DNA of 64,000 nt, taken from contig NZ_KL370832.1 in assembly GCF_000701905.1 (NCBI RefSeq), positions 312,994 through 376,993 on the forward strand. The letters are read 5' to 3'. The stretch's first letter is position 1. Each line of letters opens with the position of its first letter. Shown in pieces: positions 56,339-64,000 of this stretch. The translations under genes and the position numbers were made by a program. The notes beneath the pieces are model-generated. The model was not told the DNA's origin, made no database searches, and saw nothing but the letters and a program-made list of their open reading frames with translations. The DNA comes from Proteiniclasticum ruminis DSM 24773 (GTDB lineage Bacteria; Bacillota; Clostridia; Clostridiales; Clostridiaceae).

Positions 56339-57283
56339 TTAGAACTCCACTTGAAACACGGCTTTTCCAAGAAGCTTTCCTTCTTCATGGAGTCTGTGCA
56401 CCAGAGGGGCATCGGTGATGGGCCAGGTGGATGTTCTGATGGGGGTGATTTTGCCTTCTTCCAGAAGCTTCGTGATTTCAGAAAGATGGGTTTCATTTCT
56501 TTTGGTCTGAACAGATAGAAGGGTGATTCGGCTTCCCTCCGGAAGATCCGGCACCCCCGTGGTACTGACAAAGATTCCTTCTTCCTTCAGGAGGGGAAAT
56601 AGAGAAAGCATGTCTTCTTTTTTCAGCGGTGCGAGATTTACAATCACATCCACTTTGGTGGGCATGGATTGCACAATATTCTCCTTTTTATAATCCATGA
56701 TTTTTAGAAGGCTTTTTCCTTCAAGGAGTGATAAGCTTTCCGTGCCCGCCACTGCATAAATTTTTGCATCCATGGTTTTTGCCAAAGCTATGGCCGCAAG
56801 GCCCACCCCCCCTGTGGCTCCATAGATGAGAACAGACTGCCCCTTTTTCAGGAGGGTGCTCTTCATCAGTGCTTCATAAGCAGTAAGGTAGGAAAGGGGG
56901 ATGGAGGCTGCCTCTTCATAGGTGAGCCTTGTTGGCATTTTGCATGCGTCCTCTTCCTTCAGGGTCACATATTCCCCATAGGATCCGTTTCTTCTGATGT
57001 CGAGATATCCATAGACATTCTCTCCGATCAAAAACCGCTCTGCCTGAGGACCTTTCGCAACGACGAGCCCTGAAAAATCAACGCCTGGCACGTGAAAGGG
57101 ATCTAGCGTGATGATTTTCTGGAATACACCTTTTCGCACCAGTGCATCCGAAGGGTTAAAGGAAGCGCACTTTACTCTCACAAGAATTTCTCCCTCTTGG
57201 GGTTTTGGCACGTCCAATTTCATCAGGTGAAGCACATCAGGTGCACCAAAGTCCGTAAAAGCCATGACCTTCATTTCTTCCAT
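56339..57283 (-). CDS. MDR-family NADP-dependent quinone oxidoreductase-like protein
   Basis: A 314-residue medium-chain dehydrogenase/reductase of the zinc-free quinone-oxidoreductase type. It has a GroES-like N-terminal half with VPGVDFSGLVVAKG and a Rossmann half with YGATGGVGLAAIALAK. No zinc-ligand cysteines are visible. Substrate is unknown. The start is one of three clustered ATGs (57292, 57283, 57274). 57283 has the best distance to AAAGGA. It is divergent from the NADAR gene. Confidence 0.82.
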   Translation of the reverse strand: MEEMKVMAFTDFGAPDVLHLMKLDVPKPQEGEILVRVKCASFNPSDALVRKGVFQKIITLDPFHVPGVDFSGLVVAKGPQAERFLIGENVYGYLDIRRNGSYGEYVTLKEEDACKMPTRLTYEEAASIPLSYLTAYEALMKSTLLKKGQSVLIYGATGGVGLAAIALAKTMDAKIYAVAGTESLSLLEGKSLLKIMDYKKENIVQSMPTKVDVIVNLAPLKKEDMLSLFPLLKEEGIFVSTTGVPDLPEGSRITLLSVQTKRNETHLSEITKLLEEGKITPIRTSTWPITDAPLVHRLHEEGKLLGKAVFQVEF

Positions 57284-57437
57284 TCTTCTCATCCTTTCGT
57301 CATTTCTTACCTCTACTATAGAACAGGGAAAGAGCTGATACAGCAGCAGATTGCATTATTTACAAAACCTTCTCAAATTAGAAATAATTGTGCATTCAGC
57401 CCTGATATAATAGAAATGATAGCGAGGTGAACTTGAA

Positions 57438-58091
57438 GTGGCAAAACGCCTATATTTCATTCCCAAGAGTTCCTATCAGGGGCTCATTGTGGAAAAAACA
57501 GTTAATTTTCCTGAAGTCAGGGGAGAACGGGCACATTCCATGAAAAAAACTTTAGATACCATGCTGCACGTGATCAGAGCAAAAGAAAGTGGTGGAGAGA
57601 TTCTGGAAGTTTCCCCCTACGGCAGTGCCGTGGGAAAAGCGTGTACCCCTTGGCATCTGAAAATGAAGGACGAAGATGGAGTGGCGTATCCTGTGGCTGC
57701 GCTTTATGAAGCGGCCAAGGTGTTCGAAGAAGGAGGGCCTTACGAAGACTTAAAATCAAAGCGGCCTGATGAGATCCTGGCAGATCCTAGACTGCAACAT
57801 TCCGGAAGTCTCATGGGGTTTCATTTTGAGCATGAAGCCTTCACCACAAACCCCAGGCATAAGTTCTTTGATTATCTCTACATCCGTGCATTGAAAGACC
57901 GGGAGGATCTCCACGAGGAACTGCTAAAAGCTGAGATACTCACCGATGTGACCTATCAGATGAGCAGTATGTATCTTAGTCCTGCACGGTCTGTTTCTTA
58001 TTTTATCAGCCTATATAAAGAAGGACTTCTAGATAAAGTACTTTCCTCTTCGGAAGAGTTTGATCATCTGTATACCCTGACTTTTCCCTAG
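57438..58091 (+). CDS. NADAR-family protein (DarT1-associated antitoxin type), orphan
   Basis: A 217-residue protein. Motifs MAKRLYFIP, VAALYEAAKVFEEGGPYEDL, HSGSLMGFHFEHEAF and FFDYLYIRAL match DarT1-associated NADAR antitoxins (formerly DUF6977). Family members remove ADP-ribose from guanosine and so reverse DarT1 toxin action. No DarT toxin gene is seen on either side: a divergent MDR gene is upstream and corA downstream. GTG 57438 is eight bases from AGGTGA, with TATAAT near 57406. The role without a toxin is open (immunity to foreign DarT or phage enzymes, or housekeeping). Confidence 0.72.
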   Translation: MAKRLYFIPKSSYQGLIVEKTVNFPEVRGERAHSMKKTLDTMLHVIRAKESGGEILEVSPYGSAVGKACTPWHLKMKDEDGVAYPVAALYEAAKVFEEGGPYEDLKSKRPDEILADPRLQHSGSLMGFHFEHEAFTTNPRHKFFDYLYIRALKDREDLHEELLKAEILTDVTYQMSSMYLSPARSVSYFISLYKEGLLDKVLSSSEEFDHLYTLTFP

Positions 58092-58159
58092 TGCACCGAA
58101 AGCTGTGGCCTGTGCCATGGCTTTTATCTGTTTAATAAACAATGAAATGGAGGCCGATC

Positions 58160-59158
58160 ATGGAAAAAGCGAAAACGATCCCCATAAAACAATACATCTA
58201 TAGCGAGAAAAACTATCAGGAGAGAGAAATTACCCTATCTGAGCTGGAGAGTCAAGAGAGTATCCTCCATAGCACATCCAATGAGAAATTCTGGCTCAAT
58301 CTGGACGAGGAAGATCCTGCGCTATTAAAAAGTATCTGCGAACTGTTCAAAATCCATCCGCTGGTGCAAGATGATATCCTCCTAAAAGGGCAACGGCCGA
58401 AAGTGGAAGAATATCCTCATCATCTGTTCATTGTGGCAAAAATGGTCTACTTTAAAGATAATGAACTGATGATGGAGCAGATCAGTTTCATTCTTGGTAA
58501 AAATTATCTTCTGAGCTTTGGAGAAATAGAAGGAGATGTCTTTGATCGCGTCCGGCAGAAACTCAGTAAAGAGGGCACCGAAGTAAGAACAAGAGGCATC
58601 GACTTTCTTCTTTATCAGCTTTTAGATGCTCTTGTGGAAGGGTATTACAGGACATTAGAGATCATGGGAGAGAAAATCGATGTTTTGGAAGACAATATCA
58701 TGCTACAGGCTGACAAAGAGGAGATGAGAGACATCCGGTCCCTGAAAAAAGATCTGCTCTACCTCCATAAATATGCATGGCCACTGAGGGAAATCTCTTC
58801 TTATCTCTCCAAGGATGATCCTCTCTTCATAAATAAAGAAACCTCCATGTATTTCTATGACATTCACAGCCAGCTCATGGAAGTCATAGACACCATCGAA
58901 ACCTACCGGGAACTTCTGGCCGGGCTCATGGATCTCAGCCTTTCCAGTGTCAGCTACCGGCTGAATGAAGTGATGAAAGTTCTGACCATCATTTCCACCA
59001 TCTTTATTCCTCTTTCCTTCATCGCTGGAGTGTATGGAATGAATTTCAAGTATATGCCGGAACTGCAATCCCCTTATGGTTATCCGCTGGCCTGGGCCAG
59101 CATGGGAGCGGTGGCTCTAGGCATGCTCTATTATTTCAAAAAAAAGAAATGGTTCTAA
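58160..59158 (+). CDS. corA: CorA family magnesium/divalent cation transporter
   Basis: A 332-residue channel protein with a large cytoplasmic N-terminal funnel, two C-terminal helices and the signature YGMNF between them. It imports Mg2+ (or Co2+/Ni2+). ATG 58160 follows ATGGAGG inside the upstream frame. The stop lies two bases before the copper operon promoter. Confidence 0.92.
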   Translation: MEKAKTIPIKQYIYSEKNYQEREITLSELESQESILHSTSNEKFWLNLDEEDPALLKSICELFKIHPLVQDDILLKGQRPKVEEYPHHLFIVAKMVYFKDNELMMEQISFILGKNYLLSFGEIEGDVFDRVRQKLSKEGTEVRTRGIDFLLYQLLDALVEGYYRTLEIMGEKIDVLEDNIMLQADKEEMRDIRSLKKDLLYLHKYAWPLREISSYLSKDDPLFINKETSMYFYDIHSQLMEVIDTIETYRELLAGLMDLSLSSVSYRLNEVMKVLTIISTIFIPLSFIAGVYGMNFKYMPELQSPYGYPLAWASMGAVALGMLYYFKKKKWF

Positions 59159-59159
59159 C

Positions 59160-59188
59160 TTGACACAGTAGAAAAACTCCTTTATGAT
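59160..59188 (+). promoter_or_regulatory. Promoter of the copper operon
   Basis: TTGACA (59160-59165), a 17-base spacer and TATGAT (59183-59188), starting two bases after the corA stop. Confidence 0.85.
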
Positions 59189-59193
59189 ATGAG

Positions 59194-59220
59194 TATAGAC
59201 ACCCCCCTGGGGGTGGGGTA
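59194..59220. promoter_or_regulatory. CsoR operator
   Basis: A GC-rich pseudo-palindrome, CACCCCCCTGGGGGTG at 59200-59215 flanked by TATAGA and GGGTA. It resembles CsoR-bound operators and lies at the expected transcription start. The csoR gene is in the same operon. Confidence 0.75.
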
Positions 59221-59231
59221 AGGAGGATACT

Positions 59232-61511
59232 ATGGAACAAAGATATGATGTCACGGGCATGACCTGCTCCGCTTGTTCTGCTGCAGTGGAAAAAGCTGTA
59301 AAGAAGGTGCCAGGAGTCTCCCGTGTGAATGTGAGTCTCATGACCAATACCATGAGTGTGCTGCTGGATGATGGGGTCCAGGAGACAGAAGTCATCGAGG
59401 CAGTGAAAAAAGCTGGTTACAGCGCAGCTGTACATACCAAAAGAGGGGAAAAGACCGCTGTATCCGCAGCAAATCCCATCGAAGACGAACTGAAGGAAAT
59501 GAAAATGAGGGTCATCGTGTCCTTTATCTTCCTCATTCCACTTTTATATGTGGCCATGGGAGAGATGATCGGCATGCCGATGCCTTCCTGGCTCACCGGA
59601 GTAGAGAATGCCATTACCTTCGCGTTTCTTCAGATGCTCTTATCGCTTCCGATCATCTATGTGAACAGAAAATACTACATCGTCGGATTTAAAGCACTGA
59701 AGCTGAAAGCACCCAACATGGACTCTCTCATCGCCATTGGCTCTTCAGCCGCATTCCTTTATGGCATTTATGCCATCTTTAGAACCGGATATGGACTGGG
59801 GCATGGAGAAACCCATATTGTCCATCAGTTCCTGCACGAACTCTATTTTGAAAGTGGAGCCACCATCCTTGCACTGATCACTTTAGGGAAGTTCCTGGAA
59901 GCAAGATCCAAAGGAAAAACCTCAGAAGCCATCAGTAAGCTCATGGATCTGGCCCCAAAGACAGCGCTTCTTTTCCGGGACGGAATAGAAGTGGAAGTGC
60001 CCATTGATGAAGTGTCCATTGGAGATGTTGTCATCGTAAAACCCGGAAACAGCATCCCTGTGGATGGAGTCATTCTGGAAGGCGCTTCTTCTGTGGACCA
60101 GAGCGCACTGACTGGTGAAAGCATTCCCGTGGAGAAGAACGTGGGAGACAAGGTCATTGCCGCCACCATCAATAAGACCGGATATTTCAGGTTCAGAGCT
60201 GAAAAAGTAGGGGATGACACCACCTTGGCACAGATCATTCAGCTGGTGGAAGATGCCAATGCCACCAAGGCTCCCATTGCAAAGATGGCTGATAAAATCA
60301 GTGGTATCTTTGTGCCTGCAGTCATCGGTATTTCCATTGTTACCTTCCTGGTCTGGTATTTCCTGGGATATGGATTTGAATTTTCCTTATCTCTTGCCAT
60401 CACCGTCCTTGTGATCTCCTGTCCATGTGCCCTGGGTCTTGCGACCCCTGTAGCCATCATGGTGGGAACAGGTAAAGGGGCTCAGAACGGAATTCTTGTG
60501 AAATCCGCAGAAGCTCTGGAGACCATGCACTCCATCAACACGGTGGTGCTGGATAAGACTGGTACCATCACGGAAGGAAAACCTGTGGTCACCGATATCA
60601 TCACCAAAGGAGACATCGGGGATGAAGAACTTCTTCTCATCGCCGCCTCCATCGAAAAGCCATCTGAGCATCCTTTGGCAGAAGCCATCGTAGAGAAAGC
60701 AAAAGAAAAATCCATGACATTGAAGCAAGTGGACAAGTTTAACTCCGTTTCCGGCATGGGGATCGCCGCCTTTGTGGATGGAAAACCTTACATCGCTGGA
60801 AACCTGGCATTAATGAAGGAAGAAGACATCTTCGTGGGAGACTTCCAGGAAGATGCAGACAGACTGGCAAGTGAAGGAAAAACGCCTCTGTTTTTTGGAA
60901 ATCCAGAAAAGGTACTTGGGATCATCGCTGTGGCAGACGTGGTAAAGAAAAACAGCAAGCAGGCCATCGATCTCTTCAAAAAAATGGGGATTGATGTGGT
61001 GATGCTTACTGGAGACAATAAGAGAACGGCGGAAGCCATCAGGAATCAGCTGGGCATTGATAAAGTCATCGCAGAAGTACTGCCTCAGGATAAGGAGCGA
61101 GAAGTGCGTCTTATTCAGGAAAGCGGTCATAAAGTCGCCATGATCGGGGACGGCATCAATGATGCCCCAGCCCTGTCAAGAGCGGATGTGGGTGTTGCCA
61201 TCGGAGCAGGAACAGACATCGCCATTGAGTCAGCAGATATTGTCCTCATCAAGAACGATCTTCTGGATGCTGTGACAGCAGTGCAGCTCAGCAGATCCAC
61301 CATCAAGAACATCAAAGAAAATCTGTTCTGGGCATTCTTCTATAATGTTCTGGGCATTCCACTGGCTGCAGGTGTATTTTATCTATCCCTGGGCTGGAAG
61401 CTGACCCCGATGTTCGCCGCAGCCGCCATGAGCTTAAGCTCCGTATTTGTCGTGAGCAACGCGCTCAGGCTGAAATTCTTTAAACCGGTTCATGCGGATA
61501 CTGTAAAGTAA
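59232..61511 (+). CDS. copA: Copper-exporting P1B-type ATPase CopA
   Basis: A 759-residue ATPase. One N-terminal heavy-metal domain ([11 protein letters not shown]) is followed by eight membrane helices with the CPC transport motif ([10 protein letters not shown]), the phosphorylation site DKTGT, the HP motif SEHPLAEA and the hinge [10 protein letters not shown]. It pumps Cu+ out of the cell. AAGGAGGA precedes the ATG. Expression is probably de-repressed when CsoR binds copper. Confidence 0.96.
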   Translation: MEQRYDVTGMTCSACSAAVEKAVKKVPGVSRVNVSLMTNTMSVLLDDGVQETEVIEAVKKAGYSAAVHTKRGEKTAVSAANPIEDELKEMKMRVIVSFIFLIPLLYVAMGEMIGMPMPSWLTGVENAITFAFLQMLLSLPIIYVNRKYYIVGFKALKLKAPNMDSLIAIGSSAAFLYGIYAIFRTGYGLGHGETHIVHQFLHELYFESGATILALITLGKFLEARSKGKTSEAISKLMDLAPKTALLFRDGIEVEVPIDEVSIGDVVIVKPGNSIPVDGVILEGASSVDQSALTGESIPVEKNVGDKVIAATINKTGYFRFRAEKVGDDTTLAQIIQLVEDANATKAPIAKMADKISGIFVPAVIGISIVTFLVWYFLGYGFEFSLSLAITVLVISCPCALGLATPVAIMVGTGKGAQNGILVKSAEALETMHSINTVVLDKTGTITEGKPVVTDIITKGDIGDEELLLIAASIEKPSEHPLAEAIVEKAKEKSMTLKQVDKFNSVSGMGIAAFVDGKPYIAGNLALMKEEDIFVGDFQEDADRLASEGKTPLFFGNPEKVLGIIAVADVVKKNSKQAIDLFKKMGIDVVMLTGDNKRTAEAIRNQLGIDKVIAEVLPQDKEREVRLIQESGHKVAMIGDGINDAPALSRADVGVAIGAGTDIAIESADIVLIKNDLLDAVTAVQLSRSTIKNIKENLFWAFFYNVLGIPLAAGVFYLSLGWKLTPMFAAAAMSLSSVFVVSNALRLKFFKPVHADTVK

Positions 61512-61598
61512 CACCTTTACGGCAAGATTCGTTCAGAATATATAAATAAACAAGAAATAACAAGAAAAACTAAAATAAATCATAAAGGAGAACTACAT

Positions 61599-61829
61599 AT
61601 GAAAAAAGTACTGGAAATCGAAGGAATGCACTGCATGGGATGCGTCAGACGCGCAACAGAGGCTCTAGAAGGACTGGAAGGGATCAACTCTGCCAGAGTG
61701 GACCTCAATGAAAAGAGCGCAGTTGTAGATATGGAGAAAGAAGTTTCAGAGGATCTTATGAGAGCTGCTCTCAAGGACGTAGCACTGGAACTTGTGGCAG
61801 TGAAAGAAAAAAAGAGTATCTTTGGATAG
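61599..61829 (+). CDS. copZ: Copper chaperone CopZ
   Basis: A 76-residue ferredoxin-like metal-binding protein with GMHCMGC (CxxC copper site). It delivers Cu+ to CopA. AAAGGAGAA precedes the ATG. csoR follows after 13 bases. Confidence 0.93.
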   Translation: MKKVLEIEGMHCMGCVRRATEALEGLEGINSARVDLNEKSAVVDMEKEVSEDLMRAALKDVALELVAVKEKKSIFG

Positions 61830-61842
61830 GAGGAGAGTGTAG

Positions 61843-62106
61843 ATGCAGTCAGATAAAGAGCGGATGACACGGCTTCTCAAAACAGCCAAGGGTCAGCTGG
61901 AGGGTCTTCTGAAAATGGTGGAGGAAGACCGGTATTGCATCGATATTTCAAACCAGCTCATGGCGACCCAGGCCATCTTGAAGAAAGTCAACGCGGAGAT
62001 TCTCCACGACCACATCCATCACTGTGTCCATGGGGCCTTTGGCACCGAAGAGCAGGAAGAGAAGATCAGTGAGATCATGCTGATCATGGATAAGCTCACA
62101 AAATAA
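61843..62106 (+). CDS. csoR: Copper-sensing repressor CsoR
   Basis: An 87-residue helical repressor of the CsoR/FrmR family. The copper ligands are visible: Cys in RYCIDIS and His/Cys in HIHHCV. The pattern matches Cu+-sensing CsoR rather than FrmR or RcnR. It should bind the operator at 59194-59220 and repress the operon, including its own gene. Confidence 0.93.
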   Translation: MQSDKERMTRLLKTAKGQLEGLLKMVEEDRYCIDISNQLMATQAILKKVNAEILHDHIHHCVHGAFGTEEQEEKISEIMLIMDKLTK

Positions 62107-62117
62107 AACAGAACGTG

Positions 62118-62168
62118 AAAAAGACTGGACCTTCAGGCAAGTAATGCCTGGAAGGGACCAGTCTTTTT
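62118..62168. terminator. Bidirectional terminator
   Basis: AAAAAGACTGG (62118-62128) pairs with CCAGTCTTTTT (62158-62168), with an inner AGGCA/TGCCT stem. Confidence 0.9.
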
Positions 62169-62187
62169 ATGTCTTATTATATACAGC

Positions 62188-63420
62188 TTAAATGACCCAG
62201 TTGCCGTTTCTGAAAAGAGCAACAGCTTCTCCATTTTTTCTGTAAGCGGTGATGTCCAGTTCAGGACCTCCCACCATGAAATCCACATGGATCAGGCTGA
62301 AGTTCGCACCTTTTTTGTCCAGTTCCTCCTGGCTCATGTTGGTGCCGTTCTTGATGGCATATCCATAGGCTCTGCCCAGGGCGAAATGAACGGAGGCATT
62401 CTCATCAAAGAGGGTGTTGTTGAAGAGGATTTTTGTATTGGAGATGGGAGAGTCATCCTGCACCAGAGCGATTTCTCCAAGCCTCACAGCACCTTCATCA
62501 TTCTTCATGAGATTATCCAGGGTTTCATATCCTTTCTCTGCATAAAAGTCCACCACCTTGCCGTCTTTGAAGGTGAATCCGAACCCATCCACAAGATTTC
62601 CGTTGACACTCAGTGGCTTTGTAGCCTTCAGGGTTCCGTTGACCTTGTACGCATGGGGCGTGGTGAATACTTCTTCTGTAGGGATATTCGCCATGTAAGG
62701 CACCCCTTCATTGGAATCGTTGCTTCCACCAATCCAGTTGTGGTCCTCAGCCAGGTAAACCTCAAGATCCGTTCCTGGACCTACAAGATGAACCTTCTCA
62801 AAATCTGCCTCGTTGAGGAAATTCTCGTATTTCTTGAGATTGTTGTTGTGGATTTCCCAGGACTTTACTGGGTCCTCATGATCCAAGCGTGTTGCCTTGA
62901 TGATATAGTCCCAAAGCTTTTCTACGGCCACATCCTCCGTGTCCTCCGGGAATACGGTTTTTGCCCAGCCAGAAGAAGGGACGGCCACGATGACCCACTT
63001 GGTGATGCCTGTCATTCTGTATTTCATTACAGGTGCCACAGCTTGGCTTGCAATCTTTTGACTGGTCTTCACCTTTTCAGGGTCTGCATCTTTCAAAAGC
63101 TCTGGATTGGGAGAAATCACAAAGACGTGATGATAGTTGTCTTCATAGATGTCTCTTGTGTTTGTAACCTTCCAGGAGGGGTATTCCTCAAAGACGTGGT
63201 CCTTTCCGTACTGATAGCGCATCAATGCAAACTCATCATCGTTCAGCACCAGCTCCACATGCTTTGCTCCGGAGAGATAGGCTTCCTTGGCCATGAGTCT
63301 TGACAGTGGAAGACCGTCGGTGGATGTGGTGATGATGAGGCCTTCTTTTTCTTTCAGGTTGATACCCACCTCTACAGCGAGTTTGGCATATTTTTCTAAA
63401 TAAGGGGTCAGATCTTTCAT
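62188..63420 (-). CDS. M29 family aminopeptidase (AmpS/PepS)
   Basis: A 410-residue cytoplasmic metallo-aminopeptidase. The conserved metal region includes EGVPYMANIPTEEVF, and the C-terminal HVDFMVGGPELDIT is characteristic of AmpS/PepS/AmpII. It releases N-terminal residues from peptides, in line with the proteolytic lifestyle. CAAGGAGG precedes the ATG on the minus strand. A + strand frame of 338 codons over the same stretch is an antisense shadow. Confidence 0.92.
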   Translation of the reverse strand: MKDLTPYLEKYAKLAVEVGINLKEKEGLIITTSTDGLPLSRLMAKEAYLSGAKHVELVLNDDEFALMRYQYGKDHVFEEYPSWKVTNTRDIYEDNYHHVFVISPNPELLKDADPEKVKTSQKIASQAVAPVMKYRMTGITKWVIVAVPSSGWAKTVFPEDTEDVAVEKLWDYIIKATRLDHEDPVKSWEIHNNNLKKYENFLNEADFEKVHLVGPGTDLEVYLAEDHNWIGGSNDSNEGVPYMANIPTEEVFTTPHAYKVNGTLKATKPLSVNGNLVDGFGFTFKDGKVVDFYAEKGYETLDNLMKNDEGAVRLGEIALVQDDSPISNTKILFNNTLFDENASVHFALGRAYGYAIKNGTNMSQEELDKKGANFSLIHVDFMVGGPELDITAYRKNGEAVALFRNGNWVI

Positions 63421-63557
63421 AGTATCCTCCTTGAATCATGAATCTATTGTTTCCAATGGTTAGATTTTAACATATTGGAACGTTCTTTCAAAGAATCAAA
63501 TGAGAAGTTCAAAAATAACATGAGATAATTGAAAATTTGCTGAGTACACCACCACAT

Positions 63558-63571
63558 TGTAAATGTTTACA
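63558..63571. promoter_or_regulatory. Perfect cre-like operator
   Basis: TGTAAA-TG-TTTACA is a perfect inverted repeat with a two-base centre. It lies upstream of a TATACT -10-like box (63603-63608) of the disrupted gene. The spacer 63421-63665 holds no other gene. Confidence 0.55.
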
Positions 63572-63665
63572 GTGGAATACTGTGAAAATTCGCAAAGATG
63601 ACTTATACTAAACCTAAGGGTACGTTATGATAATAACAAAAAGTATCATTTGAAAGGGAATGAAC

Positions 63666-63830
63666 ATGAGAAAAACGAGAGAAGAAGCACTTCATTTACA
63701 GGAATTGCGCCAGAAAGCCCATACTGAGCTTGCCTGGCTTCAGCCGTGGGATGAATGGCGCTTGCGTGGCAAAACATATTGCAGTTTGAATCTCATACCG
63801 ATACAATGTGTTTATGAGCTAAACATATAG
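63666..63830 (+). pseudogene. 5' fragment of a gene, probably cut by the IS200/IS605 element
   Basis: A 54-codon frame that begins MRKTREEALHLQELRQKA with a good AAAGGGA ribosome binding site, a TATACT box and an operator upstream. These are more control signals than expected for a random frame. The last residues look unrelated and the tnpA remnant follows at once. I read it as the N-terminus of a disrupted gene. The original product is not recognised. Confidence 0.4.
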
Positions 63831-63952
63831 AAGAACTCAAATAACTGTATCGCTAATCAATTATCATTTTGTATTCTGCCCTAGATACCGCAGGAAACGT
63901 ATCGAGCGAAACCATAAGGCGGTATGTCGAAGAACAAAAAACGAGGGGGTGA
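63823..63952 (+). pseudogene. tnpA: IS200/IS605-type TnpA remnant with internal deletion
   Basis: One frame reads INYHFVFCPRYRRK (63856-63897), which is the N-terminal motif of Y1 transposases. The +1 frame then reads AGNVSSETIRRYVEEQKTRG and stops (63950-63952), which is their C-terminus. The catalytic HUH region between them is missing, so it is dead. Confidence 0.7.
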
Positions 63953-63956
63953 AACT

Positions 63957-64000
63957 GTGCAAATAACTGTAAAAGCCAAGATGCTTCCAACATCAGAGCA
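63957..64000 (+). CDS. tnpB: TnpB (IS605 family RNA-guided nuclease), 5' end only
   Basis: GTG start with GAGGGGG upstream. The first residues MQITVKAKMLPTSE are the typical opening of TnpB proteins. The gene runs out of the window, so whether it is intact is unknown. It overlaps the tail of the tnpA remnant region as in IS605 elements. Confidence 0.7.
   Translation, partial: MQITVKAKMLPTSE

Noticed and set aside
62287..63303. A 338-codon + strand frame opposite the M29 aminopeptidase
   Set aside because: It mirrors a well-supported minus-strand gene, has no ribosome binding site and no recognisable domains.

Overview
The window looks like a chromosomal segment of a Gram-positive, mid-GC, anaerobic amino-acid-fermenting member of the Clostridia. 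The evidence is an oxygen-sensitive indolepyruvate:ferredoxin oxidoreductase (iorAB), several peptidases and amino-acid uptake genes, a lysine riboswitch that ends in an intrinsic terminator, CsoR-type copper control, lipoproteins with Gram-positive lipoboxes, strong AGGAGG ribosome binding sites and many intrinsic terminators. A Proteiniclasticum/Youngiibacter-like organism is possible, but the genus is a guess.

Left part (1-36126): a cyclic-di-GMP and type IV pilus superlocus. Four paralogous membrane proteins (extracellular sensor, degenerate GGDEF, EAL) and one PAS-GAF-PAS-GGDEF-HD-GYP protein occupy 1-2073 and 7363-16990. A p-aminobenzoyl-glutamate-type transporter, an M20 peptidase, a pseudouridine synthase and two small membrane proteins are interspersed. 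A type IV pilus operon follows (pilD, pilM, pilN, a pilO-LysM fusion, pilB, pilT, pilC, pilA; 17518-25751). Next is an AT-rich island (about 25.75-33.0 kb) with a PilX-like protein, two minor pseudopilins, one of them carrying Ig-like repeats, and decayed IS110 and IS66 transposase remnants. A large PAS5-GGDEF-HD-GYP protein closes the region. PilB carries an MshEN-type N-terminus, a known c-di-GMP binding module, so the EAL and HD-GYP enzymes may tune pilus assembly.

Middle part (36282-50778): housekeeping and metabolic genes. These are a TspO-like protein, a branched-chain aminotransferase, a papain-like hydrolase, a NYN/LOTUS protein, a lone tRNA-Val(GAC) with its own promoter and terminator, Ogt, a YflT-like stress protein, a lipoprotein, a PGN_0703-type nuclease-like protein with an unrecognised partner, a radical SAM protein, an HD protein, MutY, IorAB and ThpR.

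Right part (50912-64000): a lipoprotein phosphoesterase, a lysine-riboswitch-controlled ABC importer, a Ddl-like ATP-grasp enzyme, an MDR oxidoreductase, an apparently orphan NADAR (guanosine ADP-ribose hydrolase-like) protein, CorA, a copA-copZ-csoR copper operon with a visible operator, and an M29 aminopeptidase. The window ends in an IS200/IS605-type element (tnpA remnant and the start of tnpB) that seems to interrupt a gene. Several amino-acid-related or unknown genes share a 14-bp inverted-repeat operator resembling a CcpA/LacI-family site.
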